Assembly: GCF_047675955.1 (NCBI RefSeq)
Contig: NC_132914.1
Span: forward strand, 43,486,521-43,550,520
Reading direction: 5' to 3'
DNA from: Chlorocebus sabaeus
Lineage: Eukaryota; Chordata; Mammalia; Primates; Cercopithecidae
DNA length: 64,000 nt
Part shown: positions 1-11,085 of the stretch, piece after piece
How the letters are laid out: the number at the start of each line of letters is the position of its first letter
Position numbering within the stretch: the stretch's first letter is position 1
Translations under genes and position numbers: made by a program
The notes under the pieces: generated by a model
The model's input: only the letters and a program-made list of their open reading frames with translations
Told to the model about the DNA's origin: nothing
The model's database searches: none

Positions 1-235
1 AGGATTGCCTTGTGTGTGGATAAGAAACACCAAGACACACTGGCATATACTTAAGTAAGTAGATTCATTTCCTTAATAAGACTACATTTAAATATTAAAA
101 GAAAAGGCTATTATTAATAGTCAAGTCCTGGCTCCTGTGGACTTCAGTCTGAGATACAATCCACATTGGATACATTTATTTAAAACATAAACTGCCTTTA
201 GAATGTAACCTAATCAAAAAGTTAAATTCTATGAA

Positions 236-560
236 AAGTCTCATTCCCATCTGCTTCACCACCCGTGTCCCCCAACCAGATAACAACTGTTCACATTTCT
301 TTGGTGTTGACTACATACAAGTGAATTCAGTATTTTCTTTTTTTTACACAAAAATATTTCATACCATAAATAATATGCTGTACTTTCTTGAAATTTTAAT
401 ATTTTAAGTTTATTCCATGTTGGTAAATAGCTTTCTCATCCTTCTTACAGCTATATAATATAGTTTTCCATTTTATGGATATACTATATTTAACTAGACC
501 CCATATTGATAGACATTTAAATTGTTTCTAAAATTTAAGGTGCTGTTTTAAACTAGTCAC
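236..560 (-). repeat. Old L1 3'-end fragment (L1M type)
   Basis: Contains the antisense L1 signature 'ccccatattgatagacattt' followed by 'aaattgtttct', and an AT-rich lead-in like other L1M 3' ends in this window. Subfamily not assigned. Confidence 0.55.
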
Positions 561-564
561 TAAT

Positions 565-740
565 ATTTTGCTGAACACTACTCTGTCAGGCACTGTGCTG
601 AGCATTTTACGTGTATTGTTTCAGCCTTCAGACAACCCAATGTAATAGTTAATATTTCACAAGTGGGGTAAAGGGGGTTAAGATGAGTAAGTACCTTGAC
701 CAGGTTCTTACAGCAAGTAAGTGGAACTATTTCTCCATCT
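565..740 (+). repeat. MIR fragment
   Basis: Shows the MIR core 'caggcactgtgctgagcatttta', a diverged middle, and the end motif 'acagcaagtaagtgg' in the right order. Confidence 0.75.
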
Positions 741-1451
741 CCTCTGAAGTCTAGTTATAAGGAGTAATTGGGAGAATTCTTTCCTCAGAGAGTCAGATTC
801 AAGGCCAGGAGTCTGCTAGTATAAACACTATGTACCCCTAATTTTGGTGCAGATCTTTTCATTTGTATTTGCCTCATTGTTACTCGTATTTTCTTTCTTT
901 GCATTTTGTCTTTTAAGATTTTCCATAATTCTTCAGATTTCCCAAGTATTTCATTCATTAACTTGGCACCACTTTGTAAAAGTAGAAAAACTTTCTGGAA
1001 ATACCCTTGACAAAGGGCCATTTCTAAGACAAAACGTTTATAGTAAGTTGAAACCACAGTTTGTAATCAACTATCCGTCTGGTGCCTAGTTCAAACAACC
1101 ATCTGCTGACTCCTTTGGAAAGAGTCGTTCCTCCTCAACATTAGTATGATGTTAATGGGATTTTCCCCAGCGTACACTCTTAAATCACCTTCAGCCTGCA
1201 ATACTGTTGGAGTACCTATGCTGCTGCTTCGGAAGGCGGAGACGTCCTGCTCTGAGGGTAGGCCAGACTTACAAATAATACCCAATGCAATAAAAGGTAA
1301 AAACATGTGCCATAAGGAAATTATAAAGACTTTGAGAGTTTAATCATGTAGCAGGCTTCATTTGATGCTGAGTTGGAAAGGGAAAATAGGAAGGGCTTTA
1401 TGGAGAAGGCAAAATGTCTTTTTTATAAGTACTTTGTATTCTTTTTTATCT

Positions 1452-1793
1452 TTTATTTATTTATTTTTAAGACAGAGTCTGGCTCTGTCACCCAGACTGG
1501 AGTGCAGTGGTGCAATCTTGGCTCACTGCAACCTCCACCTCCCAGGCTCAAGCGGTCTTCCCGCTTCAGCCTCCTGAGTTAGCTGGGATTACAGCTGCAA
1601 GCTATCATGCCGGGCTAATTTTTGTATGTATGTATGTATTTATTTATTTATTTATTTATTTATTTTTTATTTTTGTAGAGATGGGGTTTTGCCATGTTGC
1701 CCATGCTCATCTCGAACTCCTGAGCTCAAGCAATCCACCCACCTCGGCCTTCCAATGTGCTGGGATTACAGGTGTGAACCACTGCGCCCCACC
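1452..1793 (-). mobile_element. Alu with internal TTTA/TATG expansion
   Basis: Antisense Alu with both arms and a 'gagacggagtct'-like start. A (TATG/TTTA)n tract at 1624-1665 fills the A-rich linker. It is flanked by a 20 bp direct repeat with one mismatch (1403-1422 and 1797-1816). Confidence 0.93.
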
Positions 1794-1848
1794 CCTGAGA
1801 AGGGAAAATGTCTTTTAAGAGATTCTAAGGGCCAGTAGAAATTTGACA

Positions 1849-2133
1849 CACCTCAGCCAGGCATCTATAATTCCAGCACTTTGGGAGGCTGAAGCAGGAA
1901 GATTGCTTGAGCTCGGGAATTTGAGACCAACTTGGTCAACATGGCCAGACTTTGTCTCTACAAAAAAGAAAATTAGCTGGGTGTGGTGGTGCATGCCTGT
2001 GGTCCCAACTACTGGAGAGGCTGAAGCATGAGGATATTTGAGTCCAGGAGGTTGAAGCTACAGTGAACTGTATTTGTGCCACTGCACTCCAGCCTGGGCA
2101 ACAGAGTGAGACCCTGTCTCAAAATAATAACAA
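1849..2133 (+). mobile_element. Alu, old, slightly 5'-deleted
   Basis: Sense copy lacking part of the GTGGCTCA box, ending in an A-rich (AAT/AAC) tail. It stands head-to-head with the preceding Alu, 55 bp apart. Confidence 0.88.
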
Positions 2134-2776
2134 CATAGAAATGGACAGACCTAATGGTAGTAAGAGAGTTTGAGTTTGGAGAGGTCTGTTCAGGATAAGA
2201 GGAGGTTATAGGTTGACAAGTGCAGGGGTTAACTAACTAGTAAGAAATCAAAGCTATACACATTCTCCACAAACAAAATATACAAAAATGAAACTCAACA
2301 ATTTCAGGGAGGAGCAGAGATGACAGAAATGGCTTGGCCACCAAGTAAACGGAACTAACAGGCCCCACAAAGTGTAGTTTTGAAATCAAATGTAATAAGT
2401 TTGACCAACACATTTGGTTGACAGGGGCTTCAGAATCTCTGGACTAGACATTATGACTTCCCTAAACTGCAGAAAACAGTTAGCCTTTGCTTTTGAGAAG
2501 ATGTACTGATTTGAATTATCAAATATGATGCGCTGTTTATAGCTAAACTGTGAAAGACAAAACTAGACTGGCTTTCAGGTTGACCTTTTAAACAAAATCA
2601 CTTTTGCAAGGCAGCTGCCTGGGACAGGCAATTTTCTGAATTGTACGACCATTGAAAATGAGTTTGTTTTTCATCTTCAGGTAAAAATGGTGTGGTTAAA
2701 GTAACTTAAAAAAACAAAGGACCTGAAAGTTGGTGCGATCTAATACAGAAAGCACTGTTCTCAGTTGACTGATTGG

Positions 2777-2898
2777 CTGTAGAGACAAGGTCTCACTGTG
2801 TTGCCTAGGCTGGTCTGAACTCCTGGACTCAAGCAGTCCTACTGCCTTGGCATCCCAAAGTACTGGGATTTATAGGCGTGAGCCACCATGCCTGGCTG
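2777..2898 (-). mobile_element. Alu monomer fragment
   Basis: A single antisense arm from 'tagagacaaggtctcactg' to 'gccaccatgcctggc'. Confidence 0.8.
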
Positions 2899-3169
2899 AG
2901 CACTACTGGAAATGAACACACAACTTCACTCTTGTGCAGAGTAGGCCCTTGCATGTTTGTTGCTTTATACTTGTTTCTGGTTCCGAACAGATGTATGTCT
3001 TAATATGATGCAGAATTATTCTTTGAATGGAGATTTCTTTTTCCCCCTTCAAGTTCATGGATTTTCTTTTTCCCATTGGGACTGGATTGAGAGAATGGGA
3101 AAATGTAGATTTGACTATCAAATCTAAAACAATGGCTTTGGGTTAACTGCTAGCCCCTGGATACTTTCT

Positions 3170-3860
3170 TTAAAAACTTTTAAATTATGAAATATAACAC
3201 ATATAACAAAGTGAGTAAAATGTAGAGTAGAGCTTTATTTTTATTTTTTTTAGAGACAGGGTCTTGCTATGTTGTTCAGGCTGATCTTGAACTCCTGGCC
3301 TAGAAGCAATCCTCCTGCCTCAACCTCCCAAGTAGCTGGGATTACAGGCATGATTCACAGTGCCTGGCTTATTATTTTACTGCAAACCCTACGTACCCAC
3401 TGCCCAGATCAAGAAAAGACCTTGATAGTCCCCCCAGAAGCCTCTCATGTCCCATCTCCATCAAAGCCCCTAAACCCCCATCAGTAACCACTATCTGAAT
3501 TTTCAAAGCAATTGCTTCTATTCTTTATGGTTTTTTAACTTTTACTATGTAAGTATGGATCTCTAAACACTATAATTTAGTTTTGTCAATTTTTGAACTA
3601 TTACAGAAATACAGTATTGGATTTATATTTTGTGTCTTTCACTCAGCTTGGTTGTGAGATTCACCTCTATTGTTGGATGCAGCAATGGTTCCCTTATTTT
3701 TATTGCTGAATATTCCCAACACTGATGGCATTTAGATTGTTTCTAGTTTGGGGCAACTACATATGATGCTATACACATTCTGCTCTTGTCTCTTGAGGCA
3801 CTGGGGCATGTGTTTCTGTTGGACATTAACTTAGGAGTGGAATTTCCCTTATTATCTAGT
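3170..3860 (-). repeat. Old L1 3'-end fragment interrupted by an Alu monomer
   Basis: Both flanks of the Alu monomer at 3233-3369 match L1M-type antisense 3' sequence, for example 'aattatgaaatataacacat' before it and 'tggcatttagattgtttcta' after it. Confidence 0.6.
3233..3369 (-). mobile_element. Free left Alu monomer (FLAM-like)
   Basis: A single antisense arm with its own T-rich tail, ending 'cagtgcctggct'. Confidence 0.8.
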
Positions 3861-4429
3861 AAGATAGCTCCACAGAGCAGTCTGGGAGGGTGCAAATGGC
3901 AAGTACAAATACAGTCCAAATTAGGTTCTGAGGGTGAATGGGACTAACCAGAAGTGCCTCAAAGGAAGTTAGACTGAGAGTCATAGGCAAGAGGATGGCT
4001 GAGCAGGTGTGCAGTCCTTACCTTCAGCCTGAGCAGACTCATTCCTTTTTAATTAAGATTCTGTTTGGAGTTCTGTAAAGTTTGTTGGCAATGTGGCATA
4101 TAAGAGTTAAGTGGCTCATAACAAGTACATAATTAATATTAGATGAATTAGATAATTAGTAGAAGTCTGCAGGATGATCTGAAAGACTAAATAGGGTGAC
4201 CACTTAGTTTATTCTAGTTATAATATTTGACTGATTATGAGGACTTCACACTTTGGAGCAGGATAATGGAAACAGAAATATACTGAAGTTATTTCTAGTG
4301 CCCAAACTGCTAGATAGGTTGGAGGAAGGGTCAGTGTTAGGACCTGGATACCTCACAAAGGAAATATCACTGGGCAGACCATGTAATGAGCTGAGAGGAA
4401 TATTATAAGATGGTTGAGAGCATTTTTTC

Positions 4430-4560
4430 CATTCTAAAATGAAGTTAATAATGGGACCTACCTTTCAAGGTTGTTAGGAAAATTGCAGTAGGTAATACAA
4501 ATAAAATTCTTGGCACAGAGCCAGTAATAAGCGCTCACTGTTAGCCACTGCTGTTGTTGG
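4430..4560 (+). repeat. MIR fragment
   Basis: Contains the MIR-like run of 'gttgttaggaaaattg', 'cttggcacagagccagtaat' and 'cgctcactgttagc'. Confidence 0.65.
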
Positions 4561-5030
4561 TAATTAAGATTGACTGTACTTATCAGCTATATATAAAATG
4601 CTATCTATATATAGATAGTGCTATATATGAAGTGTTATCAGCTATATATAAAGTGTATAAGAAAAAGATTTCTGGAAATTATTTGAAAAAGCAATACTAC
4701 AATAATTTTAGAAGCTATAACTCCATTAGGCAAGAGTGTAAATAAAAATCTTGTTAAATTAAGTATACTCATCCTAACCTTACCAACAGCTGGGTTCCTA
4801 CAAGAGGTTGATTGCACCGTGAACTACTGTGTGAACACCCTGGAAATGTTTGGCGTCTTGTCTCTGAAGGTGCTGTTTTGCCATCTTCCTAGTGCTTAGT
4901 GGGCTCAAAATCCCAGATGATGTGGGAAATTCGAATTTGAAAACGTTAAAAAGAGTTACGTGTGTGTACAAACTATCAGGTGCTGTTGATGTTTCTGAGA
5001 GCGGGGTAGAATCCACACAAGCTGTGATCT

Positions 5031-5304
5031 GGCCAGGCATAGTGGCTCACACCTGTAATCCCAGCATTTTGGGAGACTGAGTCAGGTAGATTGCTTGAGC
5101 CTAGGAGTTTGAGACCAGCCTGGGCAACATGGTGAACCCTCATTTCTACAAAAAATACAAAAATTAGCATGATAGCACGTGCCTGTATTTCCAGTATTTG
5201 GGAGGATCACTAGAGCCCAGGAGGTTGAGCCTACAATGAGCTGTGATCATGTGGCTGCACTCCAGCCTGAGTGATAGAGCAAGACTCTGTCTCAAAAAGA
5301 CAAC
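5031..5304 (+). mobile_element. Alu, old
   Basis: Sense copy from 'ggccaggcatagtggctcac' to 'tctgtctcaaaaag', with an internal deletion in the right arm. Confidence 0.9.
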
Positions 5305-5374
5305 AAGCTGTAATCTAATGAATTATGTTACTCTAACAGAACAGCTGTGATCTGCAGGGGATCTAAAAAAGTTC

Positions 5375-5540
5375 CATGGTTTGCTTCTTGGCTGCACATT
5401 AGACTCCACCTGGGAGATTTTAAAATACGCCATCCCAGAGACAGATACAATTGGTTTGGGAGGTGGGCCTGTGCTTGTGCATGGCCTTTTATAAAACTCT
5501 CCATATGACCCTAAGTATGCAGCTAGATTGCAAACCACTT
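5375..5540 (+). mobile_element. MER5A-like hAT-Charlie fossil
   Basis: Has the MER5A signature 'ttggctgcacattaga', then 'cacctgggagattttaaaat', and a reverse-complement end 'tgcagctagattgcaaacca'. The two ends pair as terminal inverted repeats. Confidence 0.7.
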
Positions 5541-5644
5541 GATAAGTTGCATTTCCATCACTGTCCAACAGGGATGAAAACAGCGAGAAAACAGTCCTGG
5601 TTATATAGGCAGGAGTTTCCCCAAGTAAATGTGGAGTAAATTTC

Positions 5645-5760
5645 AAGACATTCCCATCTATTATCTCAATCCTCAGTAACCCTGCAAGGTAGATAGGCGG
5701 CACCCCTTTTTATAGGTAATTCAGGTTCAGAGAGCACATACTGTCACAAAACCGGGCCCT
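5645..5760 (+). repeat. MIR fragment
   Basis: Carries 'attatctcaatcctcagtaa' and 'ccctgcaaggtagatagg' in MIR order. Confidence 0.65.
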
Positions 5761-6144
5761 CTGTGAACTTTAAAGCCCAGATACCCTTACTTATCACCAG
5801 AAATGGATTATCTTCTGTCGAACTCACAGGATTGGTGGGGAGTATGCTCAGCTAGTTACGGTTTGGGAAGTCCACTGCTTCATGACTAAAGCTTTTCTCA
5901 CTCCACAAAGCCAGTGGGTGCTATTTACAGACTAGAACTCATCAGTTGCCAGAGAAGTTAAGCTCCTCCCTGAGAAACTGAGTGTGAGGAGACATCAGAC
6001 AGTTACCCATCACAGCCAGATGCTCAAGCAACTGAGAACTCAGACCAGTTCCAGCGTGGGAAACTTTCAGCTCTTCAGCCTAGACCAAAGCCTTTACCCT
6101 ATCTCTCGCCCTCATACCACAAGCAGCGAGGCCTGCAATTTTGA

Positions 6145-6745
6145 AGATAGTTTCTCTGATCATGCAATTTTTATTAACTGTGAAATCTGGGAGATAAAAG
6201 CATACAGGGGAAAAAATCCTGTTACCCAGAAACAACTTCTATTAATAATATATATATTTTTTGCCTTAAAGTTTTTAAAGACGGGAAAAAATCCTCTATT
6301 ATCCAGAAACAACTTCTATTAATAATATATATATTTTTGCCTTAAAGTTTTTAAAGAAAGTTAGGATAATTGTATATAGTTTTTGTCCTGTATTTTCTCC
6401 ATTTAATATTAAAGAAGTACATTCTTCCACTTCCTGTCCCCCGGAAACATTTAAAATAGCTGTACAATACTTTCATATGAATGAACCATAGTTTATGTTA
6501 ACCATCCCCCTCCAGTTTTCCACTAATATGGGAAAGAAATATGTGGACCAGGATGTTTATAGTATGAAAAGAATACATAATCCCTTTAAGGTTCTTTATA
6601 CCTATTTTCAAATTGCCTTTCAGAAAAATTGTACATATTTGCACACCCCCCACAGTAGTGTTTGATCATGGCACTCTTGCCACAACTGGAAATTATCAGT
6701 TTGACAAAATTTAAAACACGGTTGTTTAATGTTTTTGGTTGAACA
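6145..6745 (-). repeat. Old L1 3'-end fragment (L1M type)
   Basis: Matches antisense L1M sequence in segments such as 'tttcaaattgcctttcagaa' and 'ttgcacaccccccacagtag'. It includes the local tandem duplication at 6208-6356. Confidence 0.5.
6208..6356. repeat. Two-copy tandem duplication, unit about 76 bp
   Basis: A unit starting gggaaaaaatcct and ending gccttaaagtttttaaag occurs twice head to tail with few differences. Offset is 75 bp at the start and 77 bp later. Confidence 0.9.
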
Positions 6746-6751
6746 CTTCTC

Positions 6752-7055
6752 ATGTTTTTTGTTTTGTTTTGTTTTGAGACAGTTTCACTCTTGTTGCCCA
6801 GGCTGAAGTGCAATGGCACAGTCTTGGCTCACCACAACCTCTGCCTCCCAGGTTCAAGTGATTTTCCTGCCTCAGCCTCCCAAGTAGCTGGGATTACAGG
6901 CATGCACTACTACGCCCGGCTAATTTTGTATTTTTAATAGAAATGGGGTTTCTCCATGTTGGTCAGGCTGGTCTGAAAATCCTGACCTCTGGTGACCTGC
7001 CCGCCTTGACTTCCCAAAGTGCTGGGATTACAGGCATGAGCCACCGCGCCCGGCC
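6752..7055 (-). mobile_element. Alu, full length
   Basis: Antisense, with a (TTTTG)n tail, both arms, and the 'ccaccgcgcccggcc' start. Confidence 0.95.
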
Positions 7056-7089
7056 CACTTCTCATGTTCTAACTGCTTGTATTGAGCCA

Positions 7090-7510
7090 TGAAACATTTT
7101 GAGCACTCATTTCAAAAAGTAAATCTGATCATGTCAAACACCTCCAGTTTAAAAGCTTTCCCTAACAAAATATGTTGCCGAAAAACTCTCAATCTTTGTT
7201 CCAGCCATTCCAGGCTTAGGGATGCCATGCTCTCTGGCAAGACCCACTCTTGCCCCATTCCCTCTGCCAGTTCATCCTCTCCCTCCCTAGCTACCATCTG
7301 GCTCTTAGCTGAAGTGTCAACGCCCTTCCCACCCCAGGGGTCCTCCCTGACCAATCTTAGACTTTATAAACCCATCAGATTCTTGGAGCATCTGGTTGTC
7401 CTATTTGCACCCTCATCAGTTATACATGTACCTGTTTTCCCCACCAAGTATATGGTTCCATGATGATATTGTTTTGCTCCCTCTTCTCTACTGTGTAACA
7501 CACACAGGCT
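7090..7510 (+). repeat. L2 fragment
   Basis: Resembles the L2 3' region: 'tctgatcatgtcaaacacct', 'agctgaagtgtcaacgccct' and 'cagttatacatgtacctg' lie in L2 order. Diverged. Confidence 0.55.
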
Positions 7511-7798
7511 GGCACCATCTGTTGAAGAAATGATGTGGAATAATTTGGCCAAAATTGTACTATTGGATGATTAGTCTATAGTGTCTAAGATGAAACAGAA
7601 TTTAAGAGTTAAAACTATTCAAAGAAGTCAAAGGTAACATGATGGCTGGAAACAAGCTGGAGTTTATTGTAAAGGAGGAATCAATGCACAGGAAACTGTT
7701 TGAGAAAATGAAAACAGGGCAAGAAAAGCAAAGAATGCACTAAAGATGGCTTCATGGTTAAATATCTCCAAAACAGGAAATATGGGAGTGCTATTAAG

Positions 7799-8120
7799 AA
7801 GTCAAAAATGAGGCCAGGCACCATGGCTCATGCCTATAATCCCAGCACTTTGGGAGGCCAAGGCAGGACAATTGCTTGAGCTCAGGAGTTTGAGACCAGC
7901 CAGGGCACCAAAGCAAGATCCCGTCTCCACAAAACTAAAAAAATTAGCCGGGCGGAGTGGCCCATGCCTGTAGTCCCAGCTACTTGGAAGGCTGAGGTGT
8001 AACAATCACTTGAGTCCAGGAGGTTGAGACTGCAGTGAGCCAAGATCACGCCACTGCACTCCAGCCTGGGCAACAAACCGAGACTGTCTCCAAAAAAAAA
8101 AAAAAAAAGTCAAAAATGAG
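7799..8120 (+). mobile_element. Alu with 14 bp target-site duplication
   Basis: The sense Alu lies at about 7812-8106. Direct repeats aagtcaaaaatgag flank it at 7799-7812 and 8107-8120, identical in both copies. Confidence 0.95.
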
Positions 8121-8264
8121 TGGACCTAATTAAGACATATGATATATGTCCCTTCCTCTCACTTTCCCCATGCTGTTTTCACTTCTCTATATCAGCTATC
8201 ATTCCTGTGTTACTATTTGAACGTATAAGTTTATATATGTGAACTCAATGTAACATCCCCACGT

Positions 8265-8450
8265 CTAGCATGGACTTGGATGTGAATCTTGGCTCCACTA
8301 AGTAGCTGTGCAACTAGATAACTCAGTTAATCCTTTATGCATCTCAATTTTTTTGTCAAATTACTAGAATTGGTTTTATAAATGAAATGTGTTAATACAT
8401 ATGAAATATTTGACAGATGCCTAGCACATACTAGAAGCTTAATATGGTAA
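8265..8450 (+). repeat. MIR
   Basis: Follows the MIR consensus: 'gaatcttggctccactaagt', 'agctgtgcaactag', 'tgcatctcaattttt' and 'gcctagcacatactagaagc'. Confidence 0.75.
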
Positions 8451-8556
8451 TATTTACTGTACTATTCGAAACCTGACATGAAGAATCTAAGAATTCCTTA
8501 TACACAGTAGGTGTGCATCGTTTGATGAACTGAACATTCTGGAAGACCTATGAACA

Positions 8557-8849
8557 GGCCATGTGCAGTGACTTATGCCTGTAATCCCAGCACTTTGGGA
8601 GGCTGAGGCAGGTGGATTGCTTGAATCCAGGAGTTTGAGACCAGCCTGGGCAACACAGCAAAACCCCATCTCTACAAAAAATACAAAAGTTAGCCAGGCG
8701 TGGTGGTGCACACCTGTAGTCCCAGCTACTCAGGAGGCTGAGGGGGGAGGACTGCTTGAGCCTGGGAGGTTGAGGCTGCAGTGAGCAGTGATTGTGCCAC
8801 TGCACTCTTGCAAGGGCAACAAAGTGAGACTCTTGGCTAAAAAAAAAAA
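8557..8849 (+). mobile_element. Alu, old
   Basis: Sense copy from 'ggccatgtgcagtgacttat' to a short A tail. Confidence 0.93.
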
Positions 8850-9107
8850 TTGTTCAGTGCTAAGTCACAAAGGGTGTTCATTAAAGCGTTCTTTCTAATA
8901 GCCAAAACCTGCACATAACTTAAATGACCAGCAAGAGAGGAACATGATGTAGCCATTATAAAGAACATGGCACATTCATACATACTGACTTTATATCTTC
9001 AGTTTATTAAGGGAACTAGAGATGCAGAACAATTTACAAAATATAATTCATATGCTGGGAAAAACGATCTGAGCAACCTGCTTTCCTGGAACCTTACAAA
9101 ACATTGT

Positions 9108-9393
9108 TTTTGAGACAGTATCTCGCTCTAACACCCAGGCTGGAGTGCAGTGGCACAATTTTGGCTCACTGCAACCTCTGCCTCCTGGGCTCAAGCAATT
9201 CTCCCACTTCAGCCTCCCAAGTATCTTGAGACCACAGGTATACACCACCTCGTCTGGGCAACTTTTTGATTTTTTGTAGAGACGGGGTCTTGCTATGTTA
9301 CCCAGACTGTTTCCAACTCCTGAGCTCAAGCAGTCCCCCTGGCTTGGCCTCCCAAAGTGCTGGGATTACAGGTGGGAACCACTCTGCCACCAA
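9108..9393 (-). mobile_element. Alu, old
   Basis: Antisense copy with both arms; its start 'ccactctgccaccaagtt' is diverged. Confidence 0.9.
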
Positions 9394-9670
9394 GTTAAAA
9401 AAATTTTTGTAAATGCATTAAAGAGTTTGGAAATATATACAAACAAATCTTTGTAGTGGTTGAAAAATCAGCTTAAGAAAATGAAGTTTCACAGTATATG
9501 TAATTCAGTTTTAGAAAGCATGCATCATGTGTGTATAATCACATTTAAAAAATTTTATAAAATCAGATATTCTATTGGTAGAATCAAGCCCAAGAAAATC
9601 TGAAATTGGTAGAGATTGTTTATATGTCTTATTTATATTTTACTAATTTATATTCATAAAAGCAACTTAG

Positions 9671-9967
9671 GCCAGACACAGTGGCTCACGCCTATAATCC
9701 CAGCTCTCTGGGAGGCTGAGGTGGGCAGATCACCTGAGGTTAGGAGTTCAAGACTGGCCTGGCCAACATGGTGAAACCCTGTCTCTACTAAAAATACCAA
9801 AATTAGCCAGGCGTGGTGGCAGGCACCTGTAATCCCAGCTACTCAAGAGGCTGAGGCAGCAGACTCACTTGAACCTGGGAGGCAGCGGTTGCAGTGAGCT
9901 GAGATCGCACCACTGCACTCCAGTCTGGGTGACAAGAGTGAACCACCGTCTCAAAAAAAAAAAAAAA
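9671..9967 (+). mobile_element. Alu, full length
   Basis: Sense, 'ggccagacacagtggctcac' to poly(A). Related 'gcaactta' repeats flank it. Confidence 0.95.
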
Positions 9968-10029
9968 GGCAACTTAACATTCAACAGTGGAGGATTGTTT
10001 TAATGGTACAGTCATGTTAGAGCTACTAT

Positions 10030-10361
10030 ACAGCCATTTGGGCCAGGTGCAGTGGCTCACGCCTGTAATTCAAGCACTTTGGGAGGCTGAGCAGGCAGAT
10101 CACTTGAGGTCAGGAATTCAAGACCAACATAGTGAAACCCCATCTCTACTAAAAGTACAAAAATTAGCCAGGTATAGTGGCAGGTGCCTGTAATCCCAGC
10201 TACTCAAGAGGCTGAGGCAGGAGAATTGCTTGAACCCAGAAGGTGGAGGGTGCAGTGAGCTGAGATGGTGCCACTGCATTCAAGCCTGGGCAACAGAGCG
10301 ATACTCCATCTCAAAAAAAAAAAAAAACAAAAAAAAAAACAAAAACAAAAAACAAAAAAAA
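10030..10361 (+). mobile_element. Alu with long A-rich tail
   Basis: Sense copy with an (A)nC tail of about 50 nt. 'actatacagcca' flanks it on both sides as a target-site duplication. Confidence 0.95.
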
Positions 10362-10382
10362 CACTATACAGCCAGTATGTAT

Positions 10383-10683
10383 CTTTTTTTTTTTTTTTTT
10401 TGAGACGGAGTCTCGCTCTGTCGCCCAGGCTGGAGTGCAGTGGCCGGATCTCAGCTCACTGCAAGTTCCGCCTCCCCGGTTCACGCCATTCTCCTGCCTC
10501 AGCCTCCCGAGTAGCTGGGACTACAGGCGCCCGCCACCTCGCCCGGCTAGTTTTTTGTATTTTTTAGTAGAGACGGGGTTTCACTGTGTTAGCCAGGATG
10601 GTCTCGATCTCCTGACCTCATGATCCGCCCGTCTCGGCCTCCCAAAGTGCTGGGATTACAGGCTTGAGCCACCGCGCCCGGCC
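10383..10683 (-). mobile_element. AluY, cercopithecoid type, full length
   Basis: Antisense, close to consensus, with the variants 'gcccggctagttttttgta' and 'ggcttgagccaccgcg'. It is tail-to-tail with the preceding Alu, about 21 bp apart. Confidence 0.96.
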
Positions 10684-11085
10684 CCTATCATTTTTTATTG
10701 ACAAAATAATAAGCTGTAATTTTTATTAAAATGGAAAATTCTCAGTACATCATTAAGTGAAAATGAAAGGTTACAACATAATTATGTGCAGTTTGGCATT
10801 AGTTGTTACCTTTGGTAGGATTACAGGTGATTTTTCTCCTTTTTCAGTGTTTTTTACACATTTACTAAAGTTTTTCTAATTTCTTACAATAATTATGTAA
10901 TTAGGGGAAATGCCATTAAAATATATGCTTATAGCTAACTCTAAGCTTGCTTTAGAGCTTAGGTATTATGTAACCATGATGCGAATGACTTTGGTACAAA
11001 TCCAAGTAACACTTCAACACATTTGTAAGGAATTATAATCAAGAAGTCACCATTCCCCTGGAAACTTAATAATAAAATGTTAAAG

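Larger units (their letters stand above)
8870..10920 (+). repeat. Old L1 3' end interrupted by four Alus
   Basis: Pieces in L1 order are at 8870-9107 ('ctaatagccaaaacctgcac', 'gtagccattataaagaac'), 9394-9670, 9968-10029 and 10684-10920 ('cattaagtgaaaatgaaagg', 'ggattacaggtgatttttct'). The Alus inserted later. Confidence 0.6.
1..11085. other. Intergenic DNA downstream of SCAF11
   Basis: No coding gene is supported here; all open frames are short and most sit in Alus. By human synteny as I recall it, ARID2 should end convergently just to the left, but I see none of its coding sequence. Stretches with nothing recognised: 1-235, 745-1400, 2134-2776, 2899-3169, 3861-4429, 4748-5030, 5790-6140, 7511-7798 and 8121-8264. 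Confidence 0.7.

Noticed and set aside
1..235. Possible 3' end of the neighbouring gene ARID2
   Set aside because: Human gene order suggests it ends near here, but nothing in these bases can be tied to it.
5323..5703. 126-codon minus-strand frame
   Set aside because: It covers a MER5A fossil and a MIR, so it is not a gene.
7089..7463. 124-codon plus-strand frame suggesting a small gene
   Set aside because: The sequence is better explained as an L2 remnant; no splice sites or known protein fit.
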